Source: DAINBT01 sp036732785
GTDB lineage: Bacteria > Planctomycetota > Phycisphaerae > Sedimentisphaerales > SM23-30
Assembly: GCA_964537505.1 (NCBI GenBank)
Contig: CAZICK010000039.1
Span: 1 to 34,091, forward strand
Direction: 5' to 3'
DNA: 34,091 nucleotides
How positions within the stretch are numbered: the first letter of the stretch is position 1; each line of letters starts with the position of its first letter. This document shows positions 1 through 7,720 of this stretch, in pieces. Under the pieces are notes generated by a model, which was not told the DNA's origin, searched no databases, and was given only the letters and a program-made list of their open reading frames with translations. The position numbers and the translations under genes are program-made.

Positions 1-69
1 CCGTTGAATGAGGTGAGTTGTTTAAAAATATCAGGCGACCATTGACCTGATTAGAGATGTTCCCAAACC

Positions 70-106
70 AAGCGGGGCGACCACATCGGCCGCCCCGCTT
101 TCTTTT
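70..106 (+). terminator. Intrinsic terminator of an upstream gene outside the window
   Basis: A perfect 10-bp stem (AAGCGGGGCG at 70-79 pairing with CGCCCCGCTT at 91-100) closes an 11-nt loop and is followed by TCTTTT at 101-106, the textbook layout of a rho-independent terminator. It presumably ends a gene lying left of the window. A frame open from base 1 to a TGA at 43-45 could be the end of that gene, but too little is visible to name it. The group II intron fragment begins at the very next base. Confidence 0.85.
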
Positions 107-410
107 GTGTGCCGAGCATGTTCGACAACTTGGAGGTGCAAGTCCTCTACACAACCTGATGGAAGTGAAGTGTTGCGAATCGCAAGTGCGCTGCCATGAG
201 GCGGGGTTCTAAAGAAGCGTGGAGCAAAACCGTAACCTGACGGACAGAAACCGGATATGAGGCAGTTCAGGCTGGACGAGTTGGCAAATGACAACGAAGT
301 CCATATCCATCAAAGTTCTAAACTGTAAATTCGGCAGGTGTACGGCGAAGGTTCTCGATCTTACCTCGGGAGGTCTGTATGGTGTCTCGAAAACGAGACT
401 GAAACCCATC
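107..410 (+). mobile_element. Group IIC intron, 5' fragment (domain I-III region, no reverse transcriptase, no domain V)
   Basis: The stretch starts with the group II 5' splice-site consensus GTGTG and continues GTGTGCCGAGCATG. From memory this closely resembles the start of the Oceanobacillus iheyensis group IIC intron. Further blocks typical of these introns follow in order: the GGATATGAGGC-like block near 253-265, a GAAGTCCAT block near 295, and TTACCTCGGGAGGTCTG at 361-377. A perfect GTCTCG/CGAGAC hairpin with an AAAA loop sits at 384-399. After about 410 the similarity stops: there is no maturase/reverse transcriptase reading frame and no catalytic domain V, so the copy is a dead 5' remnant. 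Its position directly behind a terminator stem and U-tract is the known insertion preference of class IIC introns, which supports the class call. Confidence 0.8.
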
Positions 411-415
411 TTCTA

Positions 416-559
416 CACCTTGATTTTGCAACTCTTTTCTACCGTAATAGCGTTGCGGTCAGCAACAATGCAAATACGGTCGATACAAAATTTGCTTTTG
501 AGGCGGTCAACAATCGGAACCGGCGTCTTTACATCCGCTTTGAGGTAAAAAACACAAAA
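416..559 (-). pseudogene. IS1634-family transposase fragment
   Basis: The minus strand reads through about 48 codons ending at a TAG (413-415). It contains the run PVPIVDRLKSKF followed by ICIVADRNAIT. I recognise this as the segment of IS1634-type (DDE) transposases usually reading P-V-V-D-R-L...R-V-C-I-V-A-D-R-G-M-I-S, which includes a catalytic-core aspartate region. Upstream (higher coordinates) the frame is closed by several stops near 560-570. Downstream it runs straight into the group II intron remnant, so neither end of the transposase is present. The match is from memory of the family, not a search; the call is fairly likely but short. Confidence 0.55.
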
Positions 560-631
560 TCATTATTTTTAGCCTAAAAACGCCATTTTCCGCCTCCCAA
601 AAAGACGCAACTGTAAAAGATGGGTCTGAGA

Positions 632-1204
632 CTACAGTACCCGGGTTATTGAGGTGAGGATGTCTTTTTCCAGGTCGCCGTCGCGTGCCAGCGGGATCCA
701 TACGTTGTTTTGGTCGCTCTTGCCTATGGAAGCGGAGTCTATGGGGATTTGGCCGGCGGTACCGGAAAAGACATCCTGTGCCTGCACCGAACCGCTGACG
801 ACCGAGGGGGCAATAGAAAGCCTCTCTACGTCAACGCGACACTGTAGTTGGTACTTACTGTTTTCCAGCGAGGAGAGCTCCATACGTACGCTGCGGCGGA
901 TGGTGTGCAAACTGGCCTCGGCGGTCGCCACGGCGGTCACGGTGTCCCGGCGCCAGAATTCAAACCATTGGCGGCTCACCAGCGGAAATGTTTCAATGAT
1001 TCCTGATCGCAGATTGACCTGGTCCAGGCTAAATCCCCTGTTTTTCAATTCCGATTGGCACTGTTGCCAGAGATGATCCAGGTCGGCTTCAACAATCACC
1101 GGTTCGCTGTCAAGGGCAATGGGAACGGTTGCGCAACCCGTTAAAAGACACGCTAGAATGGCAACGATAATTAGTGGTTGTTTGTGCATACCCGGCATTT
1201 TCAT
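632..1204 (-). CDS. Putative lipoprotein of unknown function
   Basis: A 190-residue protein with a classic lipoprotein signal: a short basic start (with possible later starts at Met3 or Met6), a hydrophobic stretch around residues 11-21, and a lipobox L-T-G-C with the acylated cysteine at 24. The mature part contains a region rich in charged residues (about 40-75) and a beta-rich segment around 90-130, but I do not recognise a family. It lies 36 bp behind the deformylase gene on the same strand with no obvious terminator between, so the two are probably co-transcribed. The left end of the gene (its stop) is close to old mobile-element debris. The lipoprotein assignment is safe; the role is unknown. 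Confidence 0.7.
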   Translation of the reverse strand: MKMPGMHKQPLIIVAILACLLTGCATVPIALDSEPVIVEADLDHLWQQCQSELKNRGFSLDQVNLRSGIIETFPLVSRQWFEFWRRDTVTAVATAEASLHTIRRSVRMELSSLENSKYQLQCRVDVERLSIAPSVVSGSVQAQDVFSGTAGQIPIDSASIGKSDQNNVWIPLARDGDLEKDILTSITRVL

Positions 1205-1240
1205 TCACATTCAGTATGGATAACTATTTGAAGAATTCTG

Positions 1241-1768
1241 TTAAGGCTCGTACTGTTGTTCCAATTGTCTCAGTGATCGGCGACAAGCCAGGCGAGAAAC
1301 GGTGTTGAGCCGATCGATAAACAGGATGCCGTTAAGATGATCGGTTTCGTGCTGGTAAATAGTGGCGGCAAATTCGACAGCGTCGGTAATAAACCGGTTG
1401 CCGTCCAAATTCATGGCGCTGACGCTGCAAACGGCGTAACGTCGCACGGTAGCTCGTACGTCGGGGATCGACAGGCAGCCTTCTTCCATCCTGAAATCAC
1501 CCTGACAATCACTGAGTTGTGGATTGACAAGAACCTCAGCGTCATCGCGTTTGCCGGTGGGACTGACGACGATCAGCCGTAATGAAACGCCCACTTGCGG
1601 AGCGGCCAAACCGACCCCCGAGGATTCGATCATCAGATCAGTCATACGTTCCGCCAGAGCGGTAATTTCAGGTGTAATCCGCTCCACAGGCTTAGCCATC
1701 TGAGCCAGGATTGGATGCGGATAAGTAACAATCCGTAAGTTATTTAAGTTTGAAAGGTCAACCTGCAT
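1241..1768 (-). CDS. def: Peptide deformylase
   Basis: This 175-residue enzyme removes the formyl group from the N-terminal methionine of nascent proteins, acting at the ribosome with a metal ion (usually iron). All three family motifs are present: motif I G-V-G-L-A-A-P-Q at residues 51-58, motif II E-G-C-L-S at 96-100 (Cys98 is a metal ligand), and motif III H-E-T-D-H at 140-144 (two His ligands and the catalytic Glu141). Length and motif spacing fit normal bacterial deformylases. The ATG start lies about 40 nt downstream of a TATAAT box on the same strand. It is the first gene of a likely two-gene unit with the lipoprotein. No methionyl-tRNA formyltransferase gene is visible beside it. Confidence 0.95.
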   Translation of the reverse strand: MQVDLSNLNNLRIVTYPHPILAQMAKPVERITPEITALAERMTDLMIESSGVGLAAPQVGVSLRLIVVSPTGKRDDAEVLVNPQLSDCQGDFRMEEGCLSIPDVRATVRRYAVCSVSAMNLDGNRFITDAVEFAATIYQHETDHLNGILFIDRLNTVSRLACRRSLRQLEQQYEP

Positions 1769-1816
1769 AAATCTCTAGTGCCAAGAGGATTCCACAAAAA
1801 AATTACATCCTTATTC

Positions 1817-1845
1817 ATTATATTAAGTTTTCCCGCCGCAGACTA
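1817..1845 (-). promoter_or_regulatory. Candidate sigma-70 promoter for the deformylase gene
   Basis: Read on the minus strand, a perfect -10 box TATAAT occupies 1817-1822. A weak -35 match (TAGTCT, 3 of 6) lies 17 bp upstream at 1840-1845. Transcription would start near 1810, giving a leader of about 40 nt before the deformylase ATG. Confidence 0.5.
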
Positions 1846-2033
1846 GCGGAATTAATTACCGAAACCTGATACCGTGTAAGGTTTTGAGCTTTGGCGGCCA
1901 TGGCCGAAGTGCCTATAACTCTTTTATCTGTAGGATGTTATGTGTGTTTGGCGGCGATGGGTCTGTCAATAGGTCAAAAACAGCGAAAAAAACCGGAATT
2001 TTTTGTCTGAAACGGGCGGAAATGTAAAAAACG
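1846..2033. other. Intergenic stretch with a 12-bp palindrome
   Basis: The gap between the divergent deformylase and DUF115 genes is 332 bp. Apart from the two candidate promoters it holds a perfect palindrome CGGCCATGGCCG at 1895-1906, which could be an operator for either gene. I see no small gene or structured RNA in it. Confidence 0.3.
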
Positions 2034-2063
2034 TTGAACTTTTGTTCGGGGGTGGTGTATATT
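2034..2063 (+). promoter_or_regulatory. Candidate sigma-70 promoter for the glycosylation module
   Basis: TTGAAC at 2034-2039 and TATATT at 2058-2063 are separated by 18 bp. Transcription would begin near 2070, just upstream of the first gene of the + strand module. Confidence 0.45.
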
Positions 2064-2100
2064 CTCACGAGGTTGCTTCTATATCTATATCAGGTATGTT

Positions 2101-4122
2101 TTGGTATCGAGTGCTGTTGAGATAAGGATTGTATCGGGAAAGATGGTCAAATTGCCGGAAATCATAGAACCGCAGACGGCATATACAGCGAACATGAAAT
2201 CGCTGTGGGGGCAGTGGCCGGCGCTGGCGCAGCAGGTGGAACTGGTTGACGAACAGGATATCATTAAGTGTGAGCCGACCCGTAGCGGCCAATTGACCTG
2301 TCGGCTGATGGGTGCCAAAGGCAGTGAGGTGTATCTGCACAGCCAATATGATCCGAAACGCCAGGCAGATCAATGGGCCGAGGGCGTGGTAGAATCGGCC
2401 GAGACACCGCAGGATCAGGAAAGCTCCCGGATACCGATGTGCTATATGGTGGATGGGTTTGGGCTGGGGTATCACGTTAAGTCGCTGTTTGAGAGGTTGA
2501 TCGGTGATGCGTTCATCGTTGTGAGCGAACGCAACATACCATTGATTCGCACAGCACTGGAACACCTGGATTACTCACAGATGCTTGGTAGCGGACGTGT
2601 GATATTGATCACGAGCAGCGAACGGGAGGAGATTTTCAGTAAACTGCAAACGCGGTCCACCGCTATGATGCTGGGTGTGGTTTTTACTCAGAGTTTACAG
2701 GGGCAGGTGGATGGCGAATTCCACAGCGAAGTGCGCAGGACGGTCAGCGAATACGCGACATTTATGCGCAGCCATCTGATCAGCCTGATGGCCAACAGCG
2801 TAACCACCTGCAGAAATATTCTGTATAACCTGCCGAGCTATGTGGGTACGAGTTCGGTCGATGTTCTCAGAAATCGTTTCAAAGATACCCCGGCGGTGAT
2901 AGTCTCGGCCGGCCCTTCACTGGGACGAAATGTGGAGTTGCTCAAGACGATCCGTGATAAGGTGGTGGTGATCGCGGTGCAAACTACGCTAAAGCCGTTA
3001 CTGGCGCAGGGTATTGTGCCGGATTTTGTGACAAGCCTGGACTATCACGAGGTGAGTCGGCGGTTTTTCGAAGGGCTCGATGACCTCAGTGACGTGCATT
3101 TGGTGGCCGAGGCGAAGGCGACCTGGCATGTGATCGATTACTATCGCAGACGTGGGCCGGTCTCGCTGCTGGATAGTAAGTTTGCCCGCGGGGTCCTCAA
3201 AGGTATGGAAGACAAACATGAACAGTTGCCGGCTGGAGCGACGGTAGCGCATCTGGCGTTTTATCTGGCCGAACACATCGGTGCTCAGCCTATTATCTTC
3301 ATCGGGCAGGACCTTGCGTTTACGGATAACGTGTATTATAGCCCGGGTAACGCTCTGCACGAGGTCTGGAGTGGGGAGTTGAACCGATTCTGCACTATTG
3401 AGATGAAAGAATGGGAACGGATCGCCCGGAATCGGCATATACTGCGGAAGGTGGAAGATATTCATGGACAGAAAATCTATACCGACGAACAGATGTTCAC
3501 TTATCTGCAGCAGTTCGAAAGAGATTTCGCCAAGTGTCCGGTACGGATAATCGATGCGACCCAAGGCGGAGCGCGAAAGCAGAACTGCGAGGTAATGAGC
3601 TTAAAAGATGTGGTGCAACGGTATTGCCTGAAACCGGTCGATCGTAAAAAGTTTGACTATCGTGAAAAAATAAATCGTTTCGATACGAGCAGGTTGAAAG
3701 AAGCCTGTCTGGCAGTGCAGAAGCGGATCAAAGAGGTAGAAGAACTGAGAGATATCGCCGCCGAGACAATCGAACAACTCGATGAGATGGCCTCGCTGGT
3801 GGACGATCAGCCGAGGCTGAATCAGAAGATGGTTCGCCTGGATGAGTTGCGAACCAAAGTGAAATATCGTGAGGAGATATATCAGTTGGTAATGTATGTA
3901 ACGCAGGGGGCGGAAATGTTTCGGTTTCGCCGGGATCGTGCCCTGGAACTGGACGGCAGTCATGGAAAAGATCTGCAACGAAGACAACTCAAACGAGATG
4001 TGCAATACGTTACGGAAGTAAAAAACGGTTGCGTGAGACTGCTGGATATGTTGCAGGAGTGCGTAGCGCGTTTCGATAAAGAAATGGAAAACATCGAAAG
4101 AGTAAAAGATGGCAGTTGGTGA
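2101..4122 (+). CDS. DUF115 / motility-associated (MAF-like) glycosylation protein
   Basis: A large cytoplasmic protein of up to 673 residues. The central region has the DUF115 (6-hydroxymethylpterin pyrophosphokinase MptE-like) fold seen in MAF proteins, which in flagellated bacteria transfer nonulosonic acid sugars to flagellin. The visible signature is V-S-A-G-P-S-L at 268-274, followed by alternating strands and helices and an I-F-I-G-Q-D-L-A-F block near 398-406. The C-terminal 150 residues are highly charged and probably coiled coil. The N-terminal 110 residues are not recognised. The start is uncertain: TTG at 2101 (AGG six bases upstream) or ATG at 2143. Its end overlaps the next gene by 14 bp. 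The CMP-sugar synthetase two genes downstream supports a role in attaching a sialic-acid-like sugar to surface proteins. No flagellar gene is in the window, so the acceptor is unknown. Confidence 0.8.
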   Translation: MVSSAVEIRIVSGKMVKLPEIIEPQTAYTANMKSLWGQWPALAQQVELVDEQDIIKCEPTRSGQLTCRLMGAKGSEVYLHSQYDPKRQADQWAEGVVESAETPQDQESSRIPMCYMVDGFGLGYHVKSLFERLIGDAFIVVSERNIPLIRTALEHLDYSQMLGSGRVILITSSEREEIFSKLQTRSTAMMLGVVFTQSLQGQVDGEFHSEVRRTVSEYATFMRSHLISLMANSVTTCRNILYNLPSYVGTSSVDVLRNRFKDTPAVIVSAGPSLGRNVELLKTIRDKVVVIAVQTTLKPLLAQGIVPDFVTSLDYHEVSRRFFEGLDDLSDVHLVAEAKATWHVIDYYRRRGPVSLLDSKFARGVLKGMEDKHEQLPAGATVAHLAFYLAEHIGAQPIIFIGQDLAFTDNVYYSPGNALHEVWSGELNRFCTIEMKEWERIARNRHILRKVEDIHGQKIYTDEQMFTYLQQFERDFAKCPVRIIDATQGGARKQNCEVMSLKDVVQRYCLKPVDRKKFDYREKINRFDTSRLKEACLAVQKRIKEVEELRDIAAETIEQLDEMASLVDDQPRLNQKMVRLDELRTKVKYREEIYQLVMYVTQGAEMFRFRRDRALELDGSHGKDLQRRQLKRDVQYVTEVKNGCVRLLDMLQECVARFDKEMENIERVKDGSW

Positions 4123-5749
4123 CAGAAATAAAACAGCCGCTATTGTGTATGCGGACCTGGATCGGAGCACTTTGGGGACGCCATCGCGGATATCGCAGCG
4201 GTTGGCGGAGCGGTGTGTTCTGGCCTGGACGGTAGAACGGCTGGAACAGGTTCGACGCGTGGATGAAATAATTGTGTTTTGTCCACACTCGCAGCAGGGG
4301 CAAATCGGCAAGCTGGTCGAAGGGACACGGGCAGTTGTTGGACCTCTGGGAGAAACTGTGCCGGTGAGTGATCGGATAAGGCATCGCAAGTGGGCTTTAA
4401 GAAGCTGGCGGGGGGGGATACACGAGGCAACGCAGTTTGACGAACAGGCGTTTACAAATGAGATGGCTCAATACCTCCGGCAGCGTGGAATCGCCACGGC
4501 GGCGCCGGTGGCGGCTGAGGCGGTGCTGATCGATCCGGAACTGCTCGACGGATTGCTGGAAAATCATTCGGCCCATAAGACCGGGATGCAATTCACCTTT
4601 TCGCAGGCTGGTGTGGGGCTTTGCGGCTGGGCGCTTCAGGTGGGGCTGCTGGGCGATCTGGCACAATCGGGACAGCATATCGGGAATCTGCTGGTGTATG
4701 ATCCCCAGTCGCCACATGCCGATTTGCTGGTACAGGAATGCAACTATAAGGTCGAGCCAAAGCTTTATATGACGGAATTCAGATACACAGCCGATACGCA
4801 GCGCAGCATCATGGCAATTGAAAAACTGATAGAACAAGCCGGCGGCAGCCTGGATGGATGGGACGCTGTGCGGATTGTTACGGCAATGGACCGGCAACAG
4901 AAAGACGCGGATATACTGCCGCGCGAGGTGGAGATTGAAATCAATACCGCCACGAGTCTGAGGATAGACGGTTATCCCCATCGAGAACACAGAGCCGGCA
5001 GTAGTAGAGCAGAAATGCCACTGTCGCAATTCGAGAAGATTGTCGCGGATTTGCAGGAATATGATGATATTTGTCTTACTATCGGTGGGACCGGTGAGCC
5101 GCTGGCGCATGTGGATTTAATGAAAATGGTCGAGGCAGCCAAGGCGGCCGGGATTATGGGAATTAACATTGAAACCGATGGGCGACTGCTCAAAGACGAA
5201 TTAGCCGAGCGGCTGCTGGCTTCACAAGTGGATACGATCAGCGTATATCTGGATGCCGAGGGCGCTGTGTTGTATCAGCAAATTAAAGGTGAGGATCGTC
5301 TGGAGGGTATTGTGGGAGAGATGGAGAGTTTTATCGATACGAGTGACGGCCGTGGGCCGCAGATTGTGCCGCATCTGGTGAAGACCAGAGCAACGATGGT
5401 GGAGATGGAGGCGTTTTATGATCGCTGGATTTCGCGGTGCGGCTGCGCGGTGATCACCGGGTACAATGATTTTGCCGGCCAGATCGAAGACAAGGCGGTG
5501 ATGGACATGTCCCCGCCGCGTCGCCGCCCGTGCCGGAGGCTCTCCGGCTGCATGACAATCCTGGCCGATGGAAACGCGACGGTCTGTTCGCAGGATTTTA
5601 TGGGCCGATGCGCGATCGGCAACGTGAACGACAAAAGTGTGAGCCAATTATGGCGATCGGAAAAGATGGAACAACTACGCAGGGCACATCATGACGGCAG
5701 GTTCGATGTGAATGAACTATGCGGCAGATGTAAGGAATGGCATAGGTAA
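4109..5749 (+). CDS. Nucleotidyltransferase-like / degenerate radical SAM / SPASM fusion protein
   Basis: A 546-residue three-part protein. Residues 8-215 resemble a decayed sugar-nucleotide cytidylyltransferase (A-I-V-Y-A-D-L-D at 11-18 in the place of the usual nucleotide loop). Residues 270-460 have the layout of a radical SAM barrel, including the G-G-T-G-E-P motif at 326-331. The cluster-binding C-x3-C-x2-C is absent: the aligned positions are Thr282, Ile286 and Tyr289, within a segment that still keeps the usual L-R and P-H neighbours. The C-terminus is a SPASM domain with Cys475, 481, 493, 501, 538 and 541 all present. It therefore probably binds an auxiliary cluster but cannot do ordinary SAM cleavage. 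The gene starts inside the end of the DUF115 gene, so the two are translationally coupled. I infer a role in surface glycan assembly; the reaction is unknown. Confidence 0.75.
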   Translation: MAVGDRNKTAAIVYADLDRSTLGTPSRISQRLAERCVLAWTVERLEQVRRVDEIIVFCPHSQQGQIGKLVEGTRAVVGPLGETVPVSDRIRHRKWALRSWRGGIHEATQFDEQAFTNEMAQYLRQRGIATAAPVAAEAVLIDPELLDGLLENHSAHKTGMQFTFSQAGVGLCGWALQVGLLGDLAQSGQHIGNLLVYDPQSPHADLLVQECNYKVEPKLYMTEFRYTADTQRSIMAIEKLIEQAGGSLDGWDAVRIVTAMDRQQKDADILPREVEIEINTATSLRIDGYPHREHRAGSSRAEMPLSQFEKIVADLQEYDDICLTIGGTGEPLAHVDLMKMVEAAKAAGIMGINIETDGRLLKDELAERLLASQVDTISVYLDAEGAVLYQQIKGEDRLEGIVGEMESFIDTSDGRGPQIVPHLVKTRATMVEMEAFYDRWISRCGCAVITGYNDFAGQIEDKAVMDMSPPRRRPCRRLSGCMTILADGNATVCSQDFMGRCAIGNVNDKSVSQLWRSEKMEQLRRAHHDGRFDVNELCGRCKEWHR

Positions 5750-5769
5750 GACGTGAGGGATACGTCCCG

Positions 5770-5784
5770 GTGTGCGATGCACAC
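5770..5784. repeat. Short perfect inverted repeat between two genes of the glycosylation module
   Basis: GTGTGC at 5770-5775 pairs with GCACAC at 5779-5784 around a three-base loop. It lies 20 bp after the stop of the SPASM gene and just before the GAGAGG ribosome site (5791-5796) of the next gene. No U-tract follows, so it is not a normal terminator; it could tune expression of the downstream gene. Confidence 0.4.
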
Positions 5785-5805
5785 TTTACAGAGAGGTAAA
5801 ACCAA

Positions 5806-6510
5806 GTGAACGTTTTGGGAATTATACCGGCACGGAAAGGCAGTAAGGCCCTGCCGGGCAAATGTGTGCGTAAGCTCCTGGGTAAGCCGGTGATATGCTA
5901 CACGATTGAGGCGGCGCTGGCGTCAAAACAAATCGACCGGGTGGTAATAACAACAGATGACGACCGGGCAAAAAAAATCGCCCAAGGTTATGGAGTGACG
6001 ATTATAGATCGTCCCGAAGACTTGGCCGATGATACGGCGAGGATCGATGATGCGCTGCGGCATTGCTGCGCCCAGATGGAAAAACATGATGGTTATAAAG
6101 CGGATGTGGTGGTTTTGCTTTATGGCAATGTGCCGGTCCGGGCGGAGGGAATTATCGATAAGGCAATTGAGTATTTGATAAAAACGGAGGCGGATTCGGT
6201 GCAAACTGTGGCACCGGTGGGTAAATATCATCCATATTGGATGAGTAAACTCGAAGGCGACCAACTGATAAAATACATTGATAATAAGATGCATCGCCGG
6301 CAGGATCTGCCAAAGTTATATACGATCGATGGTGCGGTGGGCGTGGTAAAATATGAGACGCTCATGCGAGCGGAGGGCAACAGTGATCCACACGCCTTCT
6401 GGGGACGGGACAGGCGTGGACTTGTACAAGATGCTCACGAAACGGTTGACATTGACAACCTGCTGGATTTTTATATGGCCGAGGCAGTGTTACGCGCAAA
6501 AGATGAGTAA
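5806..6510 (+). CDS. CMP-N-acetylneuraminic acid synthetase-like cytidylyltransferase
   Basis: A 234-residue enzyme that would activate a nonulosonic (sialic-acid-like) sugar with CTP. The N-terminal nucleotide loop reads I-I-P-A-R-K-G-S-K-A-L-P-G-K (residues 6-19), the hallmark of NeuA/PseF/LegF-type synthetases. A V-V-I-T-T-D-D strand follows near 46-52 and an I-D-G-A-V-G-V-V block near 175-182. The length is normal for the single-domain enzymes. The start is GTG, chosen because a clear GAGAGG sits nine bases upstream. It is the third gene of a + strand module with the DUF115 protein. The exact sugar cannot be read from sequence, and no sugar-synthesis genes are in the window. Confidence 0.88.
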   Translation: MNVLGIIPARKGSKALPGKCVRKLLGKPVICYTIEAALASKQIDRVVITTDDDRAKKIAQGYGVTIIDRPEDLADDTARIDDALRHCCAQMEKHDGYKADVVVLLYGNVPVRAEGIIDKAIEYLIKTEADSVQTVAPVGKYHPYWMSKLEGDQLIKYIDNKMHRRQDLPKLYTIDGAVGVVKYETLMRAEGNSDPHAFWGRDRRGLVQDAHETVDIDNLLDFYMAEAVLRAKDE

Positions 6511-6519
6511 CTTAAACTG

Positions 6520-6556
6520 ACCGATTCTAACGAATAGTTCGGTGCACTTTCATTTT
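6520..6556 (+). terminator. Possible weak terminator between convergent genes
   Basis: ACCG-ATTC at 6520-6527 can pair with GAAT (6532-6535) and CGGT (6540-6543), leaving a four-base bulge, and is followed by a T-rich run to 6556. It lies in the 54-bp gap between the stops of the CMP-sugar synthetase gene and the NHL gene on the other strand. Confidence 0.3.
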
Positions 6557-6564
6557 TAATGGGC

Positions 6565-7590
6565 TTATTTGCGGACAAATATTCGTACCATGCCAAGGTT
6601 TGGATCGAGTATCAATATTCGTCCGGTGCCGTCAACGGCCACATCGAGTCCGCCGGTGGTACAATCAGCACTTTTCTCGCCGCAAAGGCGGTCATGTTCA
6701 ACAAACTGATCGGGTCCGGCTACCACGCCGACAAAAAGTCCGTCCGCGTCGTATATTTTTATTCGCGTCAGTCCTTTCTCGCAGGTGACAAAGCCGTCGT
6801 TTTTGAGCATGGCGAAATTGACCGGATTGCAACAGCCGCAGAATCCTTCAATGTTTGGCGAAAACTTGCCCCAGAAAAATTCCAGGTGGCCATCAAATGT
6901 GTAAGCCTCGATACGATGTCTTCCAGGGTTTACAACGCGCAGCAATCCGTCGGAAGCAACGGCCAGATCAAAATAAGGGCTGGACACTATGAAACCCGGT
7001 ATGTTTCGGGCCTGGTCTTTTCTGCCGATGCTATTTTTAATTTTGCCGGTGGTATCATAGCGATACACAATGCGGTTACCCGCGTCGGCTACGAAGATGT
7101 CATTTCGCTGGACGGCAATAGAGGTCAAAACGGCGTCGGCGGTGAGAGTTTCCCAGCTTTCCTTTGGTAGGCCGTTTTTGTCGTAAACCTCCACGTGATC
7201 TTTCAGGATTACATAAACAGTTCCCTCATCGTCAATAGCTAAAGACCGTCCGGCGCCACTGAGTTTTATTTCTGACAATTTGTTGCCTTGCTGATCAAAA
7301 ATCGAAATGGCGTTATCACCGCTCACATAAATTTTGTCGCTGCTGTCCACCGCGATACCGCGGGGCTGCTTCAAAGTGACGGCGAACTCGCCTGACTGGT
7401 TGTACAGGATCAGCTCAGGATCGATTTGCCGCTGTTCGCTCAGGTCGTAGGCAAACTCTTCGCCAAGACCGCTGCCTTTCCGGCCGGTGGTGTCGATCCC
7501 CAAAAACGCGACCAAACCAACCACAAGGGCAAGGACGATGATAACGGCAATTAGAATATCCGTATTGCTTGTTCCTGATCGCTTAAACAT
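6565..7590 (-). CDS. Membrane-anchored NHL-type beta-propeller protein with cysteine cluster
   Basis: A 341-residue protein with one N-terminal membrane helix (about residues 11-32). The rest of the chain is extracytoplasmic and made of NHL-like propeller blades: repeated patterns of G-I-A-V-D...I-Y-V...I-x-I-F-D occur from about residue 75 to the end. Such domains bind proteins or ligands rather than catalyse a known reaction. Six cysteines are concentrated between 251 and 310, including F-C-G-C-C-N-P at 250-256, suggesting disulfides or a metal or cofactor site. ATG at 7590 is preferred because GGAG lies six bases upstream; the longer TTG start adds only four residues. It is the last gene of the six-gene minus-strand operon, 130 bp after the second PQQ-like gene. 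Confidence 0.75.
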   Translation of the reverse strand: MFKRSGTSNTDILIAVIIVLALVVGLVAFLGIDTTGRKGSGLGEEFAYDLSEQRQIDPELILYNQSGEFAVTLKQPRGIAVDSSDKIYVSGDNAISIFDQQGNKLSEIKLSGAGRSLAIDDEGTVYVILKDHVEVYDKNGLPKESWETLTADAVLTSIAVQRNDIFVADAGNRIVYRYDTTGKIKNSIGRKDQARNIPGFIVSSPYFDLAVASDGLLRVVNPGRHRIEAYTFDGHLEFFWGKFSPNIEGFCGCCNPVNFAMLKNDGFVTCEKGLTRIKIYDADGLFVGVVAGPDQFVEHDRLCGEKSADCTTGGLDVAVDGTGRILILDPNLGMVRIFVRK

Positions 7591-7720
7591 GTTTCTCTCC
7601 AATTAGGCTCCCACGAGTGATAATAGCTCCCAATTTGCCGATGTCCAAGCAAACGACCATTGCGTAATGTAACTTCATATCCATCAAGGTATTACGGCGG
7701 TCACTTTCGGTTTTGGGTTT

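Noticed and set aside
1..45. C-terminal end of a gene at the left window edge
   Set aside because: A frame is open from base 1 to a TGA at 43-45, but 14 codons are too few to support a gene call; only the terminator after it is reported.
6559..7170. Long + strand reading frame opposite the NHL gene
   Set aside because: It is the antisense shadow of the NHL propeller gene; the minus-strand protein has a membrane anchor, blade repeats and a ribosome site, while the + frame has no recognisable features.
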